Counted from the first letter of the stretch, positions 1-8,094 are shown. The stretch: 64,000 bases of DNA from Pseudoalteromonas luteoviolacea (GCF_000814765.1 NZ_JWIC01000005.1:620001-684000); one strand, 5' to 3'. Notes: generated from the sequence alone by a model not told the origin. Made by a program: numbers and translations.

Positions 1-337
1 TGATAAAGAGTGAAAATGTAAATACAAGCCCAAAGAGCATCACAGGTTCATACCCTTCAACCATCGTTGAAATGACTCTCGCTGAAAAGTTAAAAAAGAA
101 GTACATCGATGCGGGTAAAATCAGTAACCATGATTTTTTATAAATGCCTATGGCAGTAATTATCGCCAAACTTAACGTGGGCGCCCCCAGTGTACGTAGA
201 TTAGTAAACCCATACTCTGTCACAGCGTTAAAACCACTGGGTTCATTAATCACGGAAGGAAACAACATCGCCGTTAATGCCGCTGAGCCTAAAATAAGTA
301 CAAATATGCCACATAGCAATTGTGCGAATTTGATCAT
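1..337 (-). CDS. DUF4345-like small membrane protein, C-terminus off the left edge
   Basis: Reading the minus strand from an ATG at 337 gives 112 codons without a stop up to the window edge. The product starts MIKFAQLLCGIFVLILGSAA and has four likely membrane segments, with a conserved-looking 'TNLRTLGAPTLSLAI' stretch near residue 45 and 'NFSARVISTMVEG' near residue 85. This layout resembles the DUF4345 family of four-helix membrane proteins of unknown function. An in-frame ATG at 376 is an alternative start but has no ribosome site. The gene lies 94 bases downstream of the AraC-type regulator on the same strand, and two direct repeats occupy that gap, so it is a likely target of that regulator. 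An open forward frame at 3-143 over the same bases is its shadow. Confidence 0.72.
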   Translation of the reverse strand, partial: MIKFAQLLCGIFVLILGSAALTAMLFPSVINEPSGFNAVTEYGFTNLRTLGAPTLSLAIITAIGIYKKSWLLILPASMYFFFNFSARVISTMVEGYEPVMLFGLVFTFSLFI

Positions 338-401
338 AATAATATGCCTATATATCTGCGAATTAATAGCAAACATATTATTTGAGCTGATTCAGTGTAA
401 C

Positions 402-438
402 TTGCACTATTCGGTCACTGATTTGCACTATTCAGTCA
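402..438. promoter_or_regulatory. Two direct repeats 21 bp apart, candidate AraC-family operator
   Basis: TTGCACTATTCGGTCA at 402-417 and TTGCACTATTCAGTCA at 423-438 differ at one base and start 21 bp apart, which is two helical turns. AraC-family activators commonly bind such tandem sites just upstream of the -35 region. The pair lies 65 to 101 bases upstream of the DUF4345-like start at 337. The outer copy overlaps the stop codon of the regulator gene. Self-recognition by the neighbouring regulator is inferred. Confidence 0.6.
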
Positions 439-1304
439 GACCGTGTTTTTCTCAGTTCACTAGGCGTGATATTAAAGTGCTTTTTAAACGCCCTTGAAAA
501 GTAACTCAGTTCTTCAAAGCCACACTCAAGCGCGATATCAGTGACACGCTCATTGGTGGTGTTAATTAATTGCTCCGCTTTTTCTAAACGCTTTAATACA
601 AGGTACTTATTGGCACTCGTACCATACACTTGTTTGAATTTTCGATTAAATGTCGATGTGCTCATATGGCATAAAAATGCCATCTCTTCGACCTTTAACG
701 GAGAATATAAATGTGCCTGTACAACCTTCTGTAACTTAGGTTGTTTAGGTAAAAAGAGTTCGCTCAATAATGGCGTGAATTGACCGTTAACATCAACTTG
801 TATAATGAGTTCTATCAGTTCTTGTATCTTTAATGCGATTAAAGTGTCTGTGATGCCATCTGGCTGAGCAATGTACTGTTTTAGCAGTGTAAAATATCCA
901 TTAAGTAACGTGTGTTTTGGGATCACCGCGGCTGAATCACATCGTGAACCACCCATGTATGAGTAATTACTTACAAACTTTTCAGGTAATGATTTCTCGT
1001 ATATTGATTGAATTAATGACTGCGTTAACCTCACTCCCACAAATTCCACTGCGTTACCTTGTGGGCTGTCCAACCAGCGATTAATGAAGTTATCCGCCTT
1101 CATCAGTAACGTATCTCCCGGCTCTAAAGAGATGGTTTTACCGGCGCAAATTAAAGATGATTGCCCTTTGAAGATATGGATCAACCGAGCTTCATTGACT
1201 AAGCCATCTTGATAAGTCAAAGGCGCAGAAAACTGCCTCAATCCCATCACGACTTGAGCGTTGTAGCGCAAGGTTTTTAAAACCGGTGTATGTTCTGATG
1301 TCAT
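432..1304 (-). CDS. AraC-family transcriptional regulator
   Basis: A 290-residue protein with a variable N-terminal sensing half (about 1-185) and a C-terminal AraC double helix-turn-helix (about 190-288). The first helix-turn-helix reads 'KVEEMAFLCHMSTSTFNRKFK' in form, and the second contains 'VTDIALECGFEELSYFSRAFKK' followed by 'ITPSELRK', the classic signature ending. The N-terminal part has the cupin-like features of AraC_binding domains ('ISLEPGDTLLMKADNF'). The start is ATG at 1304. It is followed on the same strand by a DUF4345-like gene, and the repeats between the two genes suggest a local regulator-target pair. The inducer is unknown. Confidence 0.92.
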   Translation of the reverse strand: MTSEHTPVLKTLRYNAQVVMGLRQFSAPLTYQDGLVNEARLIHIFKGQSSLICAGKTISLEPGDTLLMKADNFINRWLDSPQGNAVEFVGVRLTQSLIQSIYEKSLPEKFVSNYSYMGGSRCDSAAVIPKHTLLNGYFTLLKQYIAQPDGITDTLIALKIQELIELIIQVDVNGQFTPLLSELFLPKQPKLQKVVQAHLYSPLKVEEMAFLCHMSTSTFNRKFKQVYGTSANKYLVLKRLEKAEQLINTTNERVTDIALECGFEELSYFSRAFKKHFNITPSELRKTRSD

Positions 1305-1353
1305 CTTACTAAGTTAACTTTGAGGGGTACCAAACAGTGTAAAGGAATGGGTT

Positions 1354-1380
1354 GTGCCTGTCCTAATTTTCTGCCTGTCA
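1354..1380. repeat. REP-like fragment with two 'TGCCTGTC' cores
   Basis: GTGCCTGTCC at 1354-1363 and TGCCTGTC at 1372-1379 match the core of the repeats that flank the RAYT gene at 6.6-8.0 kb. They sit between the AraC gene and the end of the secreted-protein array. This suggests a dispersed REP element mobilised by the same transposase, but the copy is short. Confidence 0.4.
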
Positions 1381-1402
1381 CGATTGATAACATAAACGCA
1401 CA

Positions 1403-1426
1403 CAAGCACAGGTCATACTGTGCTTG
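1403..1426 (-). terminator. Hairpin after the secreted-protein array
   Basis: CAAGCACAG (1403-1411) and CTGTGCTTG (1418-1426) form a perfect 9-bp stem with a 6-base loop. It lies 17 bases past the stop of the last array gene (1444) and ahead of the AraC gene. The run of T on the minus strand is weak, so it may be a leaky terminator. Confidence 0.5.
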
Positions 1427-1443
1427 CGCGCGTTGACAGGAAT

Positions 1444-1767
1444 TTACTTAATTACACCAATGGCCTTAACAGCTTCCACGCCTGCAATGCAAGCTTGTTT
1501 ACTTGTAATTGTCACGGGTGTTTGACTATCAAATGCGCCAAGTACCAAGCTATAAATGTTTACATTTCCCGGGACATTTAAGTCCACTCCCCAATGCGCT
1601 TGTAAACTTGGCTCAACACAGCTTAATTGCGTTACCTGCTTTTGTGGGTGCGTCTTAAACAAAACGACTTCACCTTGAATGTCCACTTGTGTCACTAAAT
1701 ACTGCTGCTCTGCGGTAAGACCCTTAAAACTCAGCAATAGTGCACTTAAAAAAACAAATGCTCTCAT
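1444..1767 (-). CDS. Short secreted protein, stand-alone copy of the array domain
   Basis: A 107-residue protein with a signal peptide (about 1-19, cleavage near 'LTA-EQ'). The mature part is a single domain shared with the N-terminal halves of the three proteins at 4159-6549: a strand-rich start, a Cys at the 'CV' position, 'HWGVDLN' matching 'KWAVNLN', 'IYSLVLGA' matching 'MYSLLVTA', and a second Cys near the end. It ends in 'VIK', as the long paralogs end in 'IIK' or 'VIK'. The two conserved Cys suggest a periplasmic or extracellular disulfide. No known family is recognised. It is last in a tightly spaced minus-strand array. Confidence 0.75.
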   Translation of the reverse strand: MRAFVFLSALLLSFKGLTAEQQYLVTQVDIQGEVVLFKTHPQKQVTQLSCVEPSLQAHWGVDLNVPGNVNIYSLVLGAFDSQTPVTITSKQACIAGVEAVKAIGVIK

Positions 1768-1788
1768 GTATTCACTTCTATTTTTATT

Positions 1789-1808
1789 GGCCTTGCAGCT
1801 GCAAGGCC
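1789..1808. other. Perfect 20-bp palindrome between two array genes
   Basis: GGCCTTGCAGCTGCAAGGCC is a perfect palindrome that can fold as a stem of about 8 bp. It lies between the cadherin-like gene (stop at 1817) and the short paralog (start at 1767). AT-rich flanks lie on both sides but there is no clean run of T on the minus strand. It could attenuate transcription into the last gene, stabilise the upstream mRNA, or bind a dimeric protein. Confidence 0.45.
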
Positions 1809-1816
1809 CTATTTTA

Positions 1817-4126
1817 TCAATTAGTTGACTCAGCTACTGGGCTACCAAGCAAATCGGTGTGGATAAAAATCACCTGCTTTTTACCTCCTTTGCCTTTGGT
1901 TTGAGTTAGCGAGGTCGATTTAGAGCGCCAGCACTGATTTGTGGCGGTACAAGCCTCAACATAATATGTACTGACATTAAATTGACCCAATACAAATTGA
2001 TGTTGCCCAGCCTGTGCGTTTGATTTCAGCACTTGCCACTGGCCAGCATCGACTTTATGCCATACTCGATAGGTTGTCGCATGTGCTTGCACTGGCCAAC
2101 TTAATGTTACCGAATCACCCGCTTTGGCAGTCGCTTTGTCAATGTTTAGCGCAAATTCTTCCAATCCAGGATCTGGTTCGTTATTTTCCAGATTAAAAAG
2201 TATAAACCCTTTCTGTGATTGCAAACCCTGCTCATCAGTGACCCAATAGGGTACTACTTCTTTGCCTGTACTACCCGAGTCGGCAACATATCTAAATACC
2301 CCATGAGGCTGACCTGGGACACGCACAATTTTGCCAAGCTTAGTTTTGTTATCGGCACTGCCTGACGGGGTCATAAATTGATAAGTAAAGCGGTCGAGCA
2401 ATCCGGGCGCGGCTTGCGCTTCAGGATCAATTAACATGCCCGTCCTAAAATGAATTTCACCGGACTGTTGCCCTATGAGTGTAAACTCAGCATCAAATAC
2501 TATAGGGGCCTCGTTCACTTGAATAAGTCGCACTGGCACACGATATTTATTTGAGTTGGATGCACCATCACTGACTTGAACAAATACGTTAAGGTCCGTG
2601 CCTTCAAACAACGGATCAATGGTGATCAAGTTGGTCGCTGCATCATAGGTATAACGACCCAGCTCATTTGGTATCACCCAATTGAGTTGATGATTGTTGC
2701 TCAAAGAACCTTGATAAAGAATTCTAAATGCATTCATATCTAGGCTAAACGGCTGATCCTCTAAAACAGCAGGAATATTGTAATGGGACCTTATCACCGG
2801 AGATGACTTTGACTCTTTTATTTCTATGACAATATCTCCTCGCCCAGAGCGAGCTCCCATATCGTCGTATACAAAAAAGAAAACACTATCTCTAGTTATA
2901 CTCGGGTCGCTTGGAGGGATATACTCAACATGTCCATTACGCTCACCGGGTATCTGCAAAAAGCGCCCGCCTTGCCTTGTCCAGCCCTTGTCATCAGCCC
3001 CTGTTGCATCTTTGTTAAAAATATACCTAAATTGCTCAAGCCTCGGGTCGAGACCGCTCTCATGACGGTAGTTAATATCAGGATCATGCATCATACCTGA
3101 CATATGCAAAGTTAGTTTCTCGCCCTTTACAATATCCAAAATGATCCTGCCTGCGTCTGGATGATCATTAATCGGCGCTACCGTCAGTGTCGCGTTGAAT
3201 ACCTCTGAGCGATGCTTTCCATCAAATAAAGTGACTGGCACGCTCAATTCACCATAGTAGTGTTTATTAGGTATCACCGTTAAGTCTTTGACTTGATAAT
3301 TTGTTCCACTGCCAACTTCTAGGCGAATGTCTTTTGGCAATGAGTCCACATCACTATAAACAAAATGAGACAACTTCAATTCAAATTGAGTGTCTTCGTC
3401 CATATGCAATGCTTGCTGAGCTGTGATAATAGGCGGAAGCTTGTTCTCTTTCAACACGGTGACGCTAACTGAGCCCACTGAAACACCACCATTAGAATCG
3501 CTAACCGAATAGGTGATCACATCAGGACCGTCATAATCAAAGTAAGGGGTATATTGCACCAAATTATTTGAAATCAATACGTACCCTTGCTTAGCAGATA
3601 CCTCTGAGAGCGTTAATGCATCGCCGTCTATATCACTGTCATTTGCCAACACATCAATATTCACTTGTGTGTTGGCGATTAGGGTCACCTCATCATTTGT
3701 CGTCAAAGGCGCATCATTCACCGAATTAACGGTAATAAAGGCGGTACCTTCGATAGGCACTGAACGCCCATCTGACAATAAATAGGTTATTTCATCTTGG
3801 CCATTAAAATGCGCGGCAGGAATATATTGCACACGCCCGTTAGGTAATAGGCGGACTTCACCATGTAATGCCGATGCCGCGACAATTTTAAGCAGATCCT
3901 TATCTTTATCAGAGTCATTACTGAGAAAATCAAACTCTCCTGTGCCATCTTCTTGTAACGTCACATAGTCGCTTGTGACCACGGGTTTTGTATTTTTACT
4001 GGCTTGGTCATGCAAGTTTTTAAGTGTAAATTGCAAATGGATCGGAAACTCTAATCCCGATGCACCTGCCGTCATACTCAATAAACAGACCCAGCACGTA
4101 ATTATAATTGATACAGCCTTTTTCAC
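1817..4126 (-). CDS. Secreted cadherin-like protein ending in an Rhs entry motif
   Basis: A 769-residue protein with a signal peptide (about 1-23). Two tandem Big_9/cadherin-like repeats lie at about 50-135 and 140-225, recognisable by 'VLANDSDIDGDAL' and 'DVITYSVSDSNGG'. Further Ig-like modules follow to about 640, then an Fn3-like domain at about 655-745 ('VTLSWPVQAHATTYRVW'). The last residues, 'FIHTDLLGSPVAESTN', match the opening of the RHS repeat-associated core (usually HTDxLGSPxxxTD), and then the frame stops. It is probably the N-terminal part of an Rhs or wall-associated protein that lost its core and C-terminal toxin. The start is GTG at 4126 with GGAG upstream. It is flanked by the secreted paralogs in a probable operon. 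Confidence 0.75.
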   Translation of the reverse strand: MKKAVSIIITCWVCLLSMTAGASGLEFPIHLQFTLKNLHDQASKNTKPVVTSDYVTLQEDGTGEFDFLSNDSDKDKDLLKIVAASALHGEVRLLPNGRVQYIPAAHFNGQDEITYLLSDGRSVPIEGTAFITVNSVNDAPLTTNDEVTLIANTQVNIDVLANDSDIDGDALTLSEVSAKQGYVLISNNLVQYTPYFDYDGPDVITYSVSDSNGGVSVGSVSVTVLKENKLPPIITAQQALHMDEDTQFELKLSHFVYSDVDSLPKDIRLEVGSGTNYQVKDLTVIPNKHYYGELSVPVTLFDGKHRSEVFNATLTVAPINDHPDAGRIILDIVKGEKLTLHMSGMMHDPDINYRHESGLDPRLEQFRYIFNKDATGADDKGWTRQGGRFLQIPGERNGHVEYIPPSDPSITRDSVFFFVYDDMGARSGRGDIVIEIKESKSSPVIRSHYNIPAVLEDQPFSLDMNAFRILYQGSLSNNHQLNWVIPNELGRYTYDAATNLITIDPLFEGTDLNVFVQVSDGASNSNKYRVPVRLIQVNEAPIVFDAEFTLIGQQSGEIHFRTGMLIDPEAQAAPGLLDRFTYQFMTPSGSADNKTKLGKIVRVPGQPHGVFRYVADSGSTGKEVVPYWVTDEQGLQSQKGFILFNLENNEPDPGLEEFALNIDKATAKAGDSVTLSWPVQAHATTYRVWHKVDAGQWQVLKSNAQAGQHQFVLGQFNVSTYYVEACTATNQCWRSKSTSLTQTKGKGGKKQVIFIHTDLLGSPVAESTN

Positions 4127-4158
4127 TGGCGCTCCTTATTCTCTTATTTGTGCTTGAG

Positions 4159-4929
4159 TTATTTAATAATGCAGGGTTTGTCGCCGCATACAGGGTGTGC
4201 AACCCGTTGCAGTTTCGTTTCCCCCCAACGTGTATAGCTACTGGCAATTCTGTTTTGATCGATGCATTTACCTTGAGATACTGAATATAGGTAAACTGGC
4301 TTTGCCCCTTGAGATGAGAGAGAGTTTTCCCGGTTATCGCCCTCAGGAATTACAAGGTGTGTAGCAAGACGCTCTGAATAGTAAACTTGACTGTGATACC
4401 TTATTGACAGGAATGCATCACCTTGGCATGCACTGTCGATGAAATACATATCGATTTCATTGAACTTTGTATAGGTTTTACCTTCTGTAGCGCCAGATAC
4501 AGGCACATAATAAAATGTATTATTGCCATTTGTGAGGATGATTTTACCGACTTTCTTTACCCCAGTGCCATCGTACAAAGCCGCATGTTCACCAGAGGCA
4601 ATCGTGCTATTAACCATTAATGAGAGCGCTTTTGCTTGCTCAATATCCGAAATTGACTCACAGGATTGTGCAGACTGTACAGAGACCAACTGCTCTTTAG
4701 ATACCGCAGTGACCAACAAGCTATACATAGCCTGGCCTTGCAATGAGTTTAAATTAACAGCCCACTTTTCATGATTTTGCGCACTAACACAATTTGGGAC
4801 TTGATGTGACTTGGGCTCAGCCAATGTGAATGTCACAGTTTGGCCCAATACATCGAGTTGTTTGATGGATGATGCAGCCACGGCGCTGTTAATGCTCAAA
4901 GCGAACATGGGCAAAAATAGGTATTTCAT
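4159..4929 (-). CDS. Secreted two-domain array protein, paralog C
   Basis: A 256-residue protein with a signal peptide (about 1-18). The N-terminal domain (about 20-105) has 'CVSAQNHEKWAVNLNSLQGQ' and 'MYSLLVTAVSK', almost identical to the next gene upstream. The C-terminal domain carries a 'GTGVKKVGKI' motif, an 'ACQGD' motif and a terminal 'HPVCGDKPCIIK' tail. Six Cys positions are shared by the three long paralogs. No enzyme motif or recognised family is visible. The gaps are 24 bases to paralog B and 32 to the cadherin-like gene, so co-transcription is likely. The export signal and paired Cys point to an extracytoplasmic, disulfide-bonded protein of unknown role. Confidence 0.75.
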   Translation of the reverse strand: MKYLFLPMFALSINSAVAASSIKQLDVLGQTVTFTLAEPKSHQVPNCVSAQNHEKWAVNLNSLQGQAMYSLLVTAVSKEQLVSVQSAQSCESISDIEQAKALSLMVNSTIASGEHAALYDGTGVKKVGKIILTNGNNTFYYVPVSGATEGKTYTKFNEIDMYFIDSACQGDAFLSIRYHSQVYYSERLATHLVIPEGDNRENSLSSQGAKPVYLYSVSQGKCIDQNRIASSYTRWGETKLQRVAHPVCGDKPCIIK

Positions 4930-4953
4930 ACTAACAAGGTTCTTCCAATGAGT

Positions 4954-5739
4954 TTATTTGATAACGCACGGCTTTTCACCGCACAGAGGGTGGGTAGTTT
5001 TTACCATTTTGCGGTACTGCGAATAAATGTGGGCAAAATTTTCTGTAATAACCTGACAGGTGATACCATCAAGCAGATGGTACATTCGTGACTCCCCATG
5101 ATCAGAAAGCTTATCTCCGTGTTGAGTTCCATCTGCATACGTTAAGTATGAATTTACAGCCTCGTAAAAATGAAGAGGGTAATGGTTGTTTTCGTAGTAC
5201 CTCTTATACATATCACCTGAGCAATCAGGTGTAATAAATACAGCATAGTCTGGAAGTCTTTTAGAATAATGCCAATATGAATCCGGTTTAATACTACCTG
5301 TGAGGGGAGTATATAAATACCCATGATGTTTATCACTCCACCCAATCACCTTACCTATTTTTGTTGTACCATCGCCTTTATAAAGCGCTAATGCATGGGT
5401 TACATCACGATCAGTATTCGCAGTAAGTGAGACACCATTTGCTATCTCAATTGCTAAATCAGTATCACAATAATTGGCTGAGGTAACCGTAACAAATTGC
5501 CCTTTTGATAGGGCTGTCACTAACAAACTATAAGTCGCTTGCCCTTGTAAAGAGTTAAGATTAACGGCCCACTTTTCATGATTTTGCGCACTAACGCAAT
5601 TTGGAATCTGATGGGTTTTAGGGTTAGAAAGAGTAAAAATAGCCGTCTGTCCAGCCACCTCAAGATGGCTAATAGAAGACGCAGCAATTGTACTGGCCGA
5701 CATAATTGCCGCCAGCAAAGTTAAGCATGTATATTTCAT
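4954..5739 (-). CDS. Secreted two-domain array protein, paralog B
   Basis: A 261-residue protein with a signal peptide (about 1-19). The N-terminal domain is nearly identical to paralog C across 'NCVSAQNHEKWAVNLNSLQG'. The C-terminal part is much more diverged but keeps the framework: 'GDGTTKIGKVIG', 'DCSGD' and the tail 'HPLCGEKPCVIK'. A conserved N-terminal half with a fast-changing C-terminal half suggests recent duplication followed by diversification, or recombination between copies. It starts at ATG 5739, 12 bases after the stop of paralog A. Confidence 0.75.
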   Translation of the reverse strand: MKYTCLTLLAAIMSASTIAASSISHLEVAGQTAIFTLSNPKTHQIPNCVSAQNHEKWAVNLNSLQGQATYSLLVTALSKGQFVTVTSANYCDTDLAIEIANGVSLTANTDRDVTHALALYKGDGTTKIGKVIGWSDKHHGYLYTPLTGSIKPDSYWHYSKRLPDYAVFITPDCSGDMYKRYYENNHYPLHFYEAVNSYLTYADGTQHGDKLSDHGESRMYHLLDGITCQVITENFAHIYSQYRKMVKTTHPLCGEKPCVIK

Positions 5740-5751
5740 AGATATTTTTTA

Positions 5752-6549
5752 TTATTTAAGAAAACAGGCACTGTCACCACATAGTGGGTGAGGCATAGGT
5801 TCAAGTTTTGAATATGAGCTACTGTATTCACTGGCTACCTTGTTTTGAGCTACACACTCATATTTATACTCGAGATTTTGCCATTTATCTTTATACACTA
5901 AAGCATAAACAGGTGTATTACCTTTTGTATTCAAACGGTTTTCAGCAAGGTTGTTGTTTGACTTTGCCACATATTTATCAAGTTCCGGAATATAGCTTGG
6001 AGTCCCTGGGATCCAATCATGATACGCATCCCCATTGCACTGCGGGTTTAAAAATATTGGGTTAGCATTATTCGTTTGATACTTTATGTATGACCAAACT
6101 TTATTTGAGCCACCGTTGGGGATGAAGTAAGCTCTCCCGCCGTCAAAACCTATCACTGTACCTAACTTTGTTACTCCGTCCCCTTTATAAATAGAGGGCT
6201 GTTGGGTTGTAAGTGGGCTTTGGTAATTAGTCGACAATGACACCCCCGCAGCTTGCTCTATATCTGGGGAAGACTCACAGCGATTTGCAGAACGTACCGA
6301 CACTAACTGCCCTTTGGAGACAGCAGACGCCAGTAAGCTATACATAGCTTGTCCCTGTAAGGAGTTTAAGTTGATTGCCCATTTGTTGTGATTGTCAACA
6401 CTCACACAGCTTGGCGGTGTATGCTGTTTAGGCGCTGATAAAGTAAATGTGACCGTATCACCATACACCTCTAGTTGCTCAACACTTGATGCAGCAATGG
6501 CACCACTAGACATAGCTAGCGAGACCAACAGGAAGATATTTTTTTTCAT
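5752..6549 (-). CDS. Secreted two-domain array protein, paralog A
   Basis: First gene of the minus-strand array. The ATG at 6549 is chosen because it begins a clean signal peptide (MKKNIFLLVSLAMSSGAIAA); an in-frame TTG at 6564 is the only earlier start. The N-terminal domain has 'CVSVDNHNKWAINLNSLQGQ', the middle 'GDGVTKLGTVIG', then 'QCNGD' and the tail 'HPLCGDSACFLK'. It shares the Cys framework of paralogs B and C and is the most diverged of the three. The AT-rich stretch upstream (6550-6640) should hold the promoter of the array. Function unknown. Confidence 0.73.
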   Translation of the reverse strand: MKKNIFLLVSLAMSSGAIAASSVEQLEVYGDTVTFTLSAPKQHTPPSCVSVDNHNKWAINLNSLQGQAMYSLLASAVSKGQLVSVRSANRCESSPDIEQAAGVSLSTNYQSPLTTQQPSIYKGDGVTKLGTVIGFDGGRAYFIPNGGSNKVWSYIKYQTNNANPIFLNPQCNGDAYHDWIPGTPSYIPELDKYVAKSNNNLAENRLNTKGNTPVYALVYKDKWQNLEYKYECVAQNKVASEYSSSYSKLEPMPHPLCGDSACFLK

Positions 6550-6640
6550 TAATTTGCTTTTCAAAATAATTAATTGTCCTTATAAAGCACATTGTACCCC
6601 ATACAGGTATTAATACATATAATTAAATCCTGACTGATGG

Positions 6641-6716
6641 AATAAGTTTTGGACAGGCACAAATTTGTGGGGATTAAAAAATGCCTGTCCCAACTTTTGG
6701 ATAAGTTTGGGACAGA
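6641..6716. repeat. REP-like repeat cluster, left flank of the RAYT gene
   Basis: AATAAGTTTTGGACAGGCAC at 6641-6660 is the inverse of the unit ATGCCTGTCCCAACTT at 6681-6696, so the two can pair as a hairpin. A third partial unit, ATAAGTTTGGGACAGACA, follows at 6701-6718. The same core (GTGCCTGTCCCAACTTATTC) recurs past the 3' end of the gene, in the opposite orientation to the first unit. Confidence 0.75.
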
Positions 6717-6787
6717 CATAAATTCTTTGCTTAAATTACGCATCTCAACTACTGTTTACATATCCAGTAAAAAAGAAGGGTTCAAAA

Positions 6788-7774
6788 ATGACAAGAGCAA
6801 GGAAGGCGTTGATAGACTTGTCGGCTACACCATATTATCACCTAATTGCACGCTGCGTTCGCCGCGCATTTTTATGTGGTGATGATAAATATTCTGGTAA
6901 AAACTTTGACCATAGACGTACTTGGTTAGTGGAGCGCGTAAAGCTATTAAGCAGTATATTTGCTATTGAAGTCGCGGCTTATGCCATCATGAGCAACCAT
7001 TATCATCTCGTTGTTAAAGTGAATCGACTTCAGGCACTCGAATGGTCAGATGATGAAGTAATTTCGAGGTGGTATCAGCTTTATAAAGGTCGCCCTATCA
7101 TTGATAGATATTTACAAGGAGAAATCCTGAGCGAGACGGAGCAACTACTAGTATCTGAACTGATCGCAAAATGGCGAACAAGACTTTATGACATTAGTTG
7201 GTATATGAAAAACCTTAATGAGTTTATCGCAAAAGAAGCAAACAAAGAGGATAGCTGCACAGGAAAGTACTGGGAAGGAAGATATAAATCTCAAGCGTTG
7301 TTAGATGAAAATGCTCTACTAAACTGCATGGCATATGTGGATTTAAACCCTATACGTGCGAATATGGCAAATCAGCTAGAAGACAGTGACTTTACTTCGA
7401 TTCAAGAGCGATTGAAACAGTTCCAAAACGCAAAATCAAAAGAGTCAAAACAAAATGAAAAATTACAAGGTTCTGTGCAACCTATATCACTACAACCTTT
7501 TGGTACAAGGGAGCAAGCGCACACATTGCCATTTTCATTATTGGATTACTTTGACCTAGTTGACTGGACAGGCCGACATGTTCACCCCAAAAAGAAAGGT
7601 TACATCCCAAAAAATACTCCCAAAATACTTACTTTACTCAATATTGATGAGAAAGCTTGGTTAGATAAAATACAAAATTATGGGACACAGTATGGGAATT
7701 TTGTTGGTTCTAAAACTGCGCTGCAAGCGCATGCAGCCAAAAATGATGCGAACTGGTACAAAGGTGTTGGATAG
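6788..7774 (+). CDS. REP-associated tyrosine transposase (RAYT, Y1_Tnp)
   Basis: A 328-residue protein with an IS200/IS605-type Y1 transposase domain at the N-terminus: 'TPYYHLIARCVRRAF' near residue 14, the HUH-type motif 'NHYHLVVKV' near residue 72, and 'ISWYMKNLNEFIAKEAN' near residue 137, which should carry the catalytic Tyr. 'GKYWEGRYKSQALLDE' and 'MAYVDLNPIRA' are typical of the RAYT subgroup. The gene is intact and lies between REP-like clusters at 6641-6716 and 7938-8023. RAYTs nick and move REP or BIME elements as single strands and are usually domesticated, one copy per genome. Confidence 0.88.
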   Translation: MTRARKALIDLSATPYYHLIARCVRRAFLCGDDKYSGKNFDHRRTWLVERVKLLSSIFAIEVAAYAIMSNHYHLVVKVNRLQALEWSDDEVISRWYQLYKGRPIIDRYLQGEILSETEQLLVSELIAKWRTRLYDISWYMKNLNEFIAKEANKEDSCTGKYWEGRYKSQALLDENALLNCMAYVDLNPIRANMANQLEDSDFTSIQERLKQFQNAKSKESKQNEKLQGSVQPISLQPFGTREQAHTLPFSLLDYFDLVDWTGRHVHPKKKGYIPKNTPKILTLLNIDEKAWLDKIQNYGTQYGNFVGSKTALQAHAAKNDANWYKGVG

Positions 7775-7937
7775 TATTTAACGCGATTTTACGTCTGCCA
7801 TTTTAAGCATTGCTTGTTTATAAAAATGAAAATATTCCTATTCAAATGAGTTGCTTTCAACAAACCTCAATGTGACTAGGTCACCTAACCCTAGAAGATG
7901 TACTTTCTAAACTCATGCCTATGATGATATTGGCTGA

Positions 7938-8023
7938 TTAAAAAGTGCCTGTCCTTTATTTAGTTTTGATGTTTAAAAAGTGCCTGTCCCAACTTATTCA
8001 TGTCCCAACTTATTCAACTTATT
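7938..8023. repeat. REP-like repeat cluster, right flank of the RAYT gene
   Basis: TTAAAAAGTGCCTGTCC occurs at 7938-7954 and again from 7973. The second copy runs on into CAACTTATTCA. The 16-bp stretch TGTCCCAACTTATTCA at 7985-8000 is repeated exactly at 8001-8016, a perfect tandem duplication. The 160 bases between the RAYT stop (7774) and this cluster show no gene. Confidence 0.75.
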
Positions 8024-8044
8024 ATTGCTATCACAACCCGAGCA

Positions 8045-8073
8045 TGAAAAAAGCCCCGTAAACACGGAGCTTT
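8045..8073 (-). terminator. Intrinsic terminator of the membrane-protein gene at 8095
   Basis: AAAGCCCCGT (8050-8059) pairs with ACGGAGCTTT (8064-8073) with one mismatch. On the minus strand the stem is followed by TTTTTT, a standard intrinsic terminator 22 bases past the gene's stop codon. Confidence 0.8.
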
Positions 8074-8094
8074 GCAACATTGCATGAATGACTT

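Noticed and set aside
3..143. Open forward frame of 46 codons at the left edge
   Set aside because: The minus strand over the same bases encodes a better membrane protein with family-like motifs, and no forward start is seen.
144..497. Forward frame of 117 codons
   Set aside because: It is antisense to the DUF4345-like gene, the operator repeats and the end of the AraC gene, and has no ribosome site.
1354..8023. CRISPR array from the repeated TGCCTGTC cores
   Set aside because: The copies are few, irregularly spaced and in both orientations, and there are no cas genes; a RAYT gene explains them.
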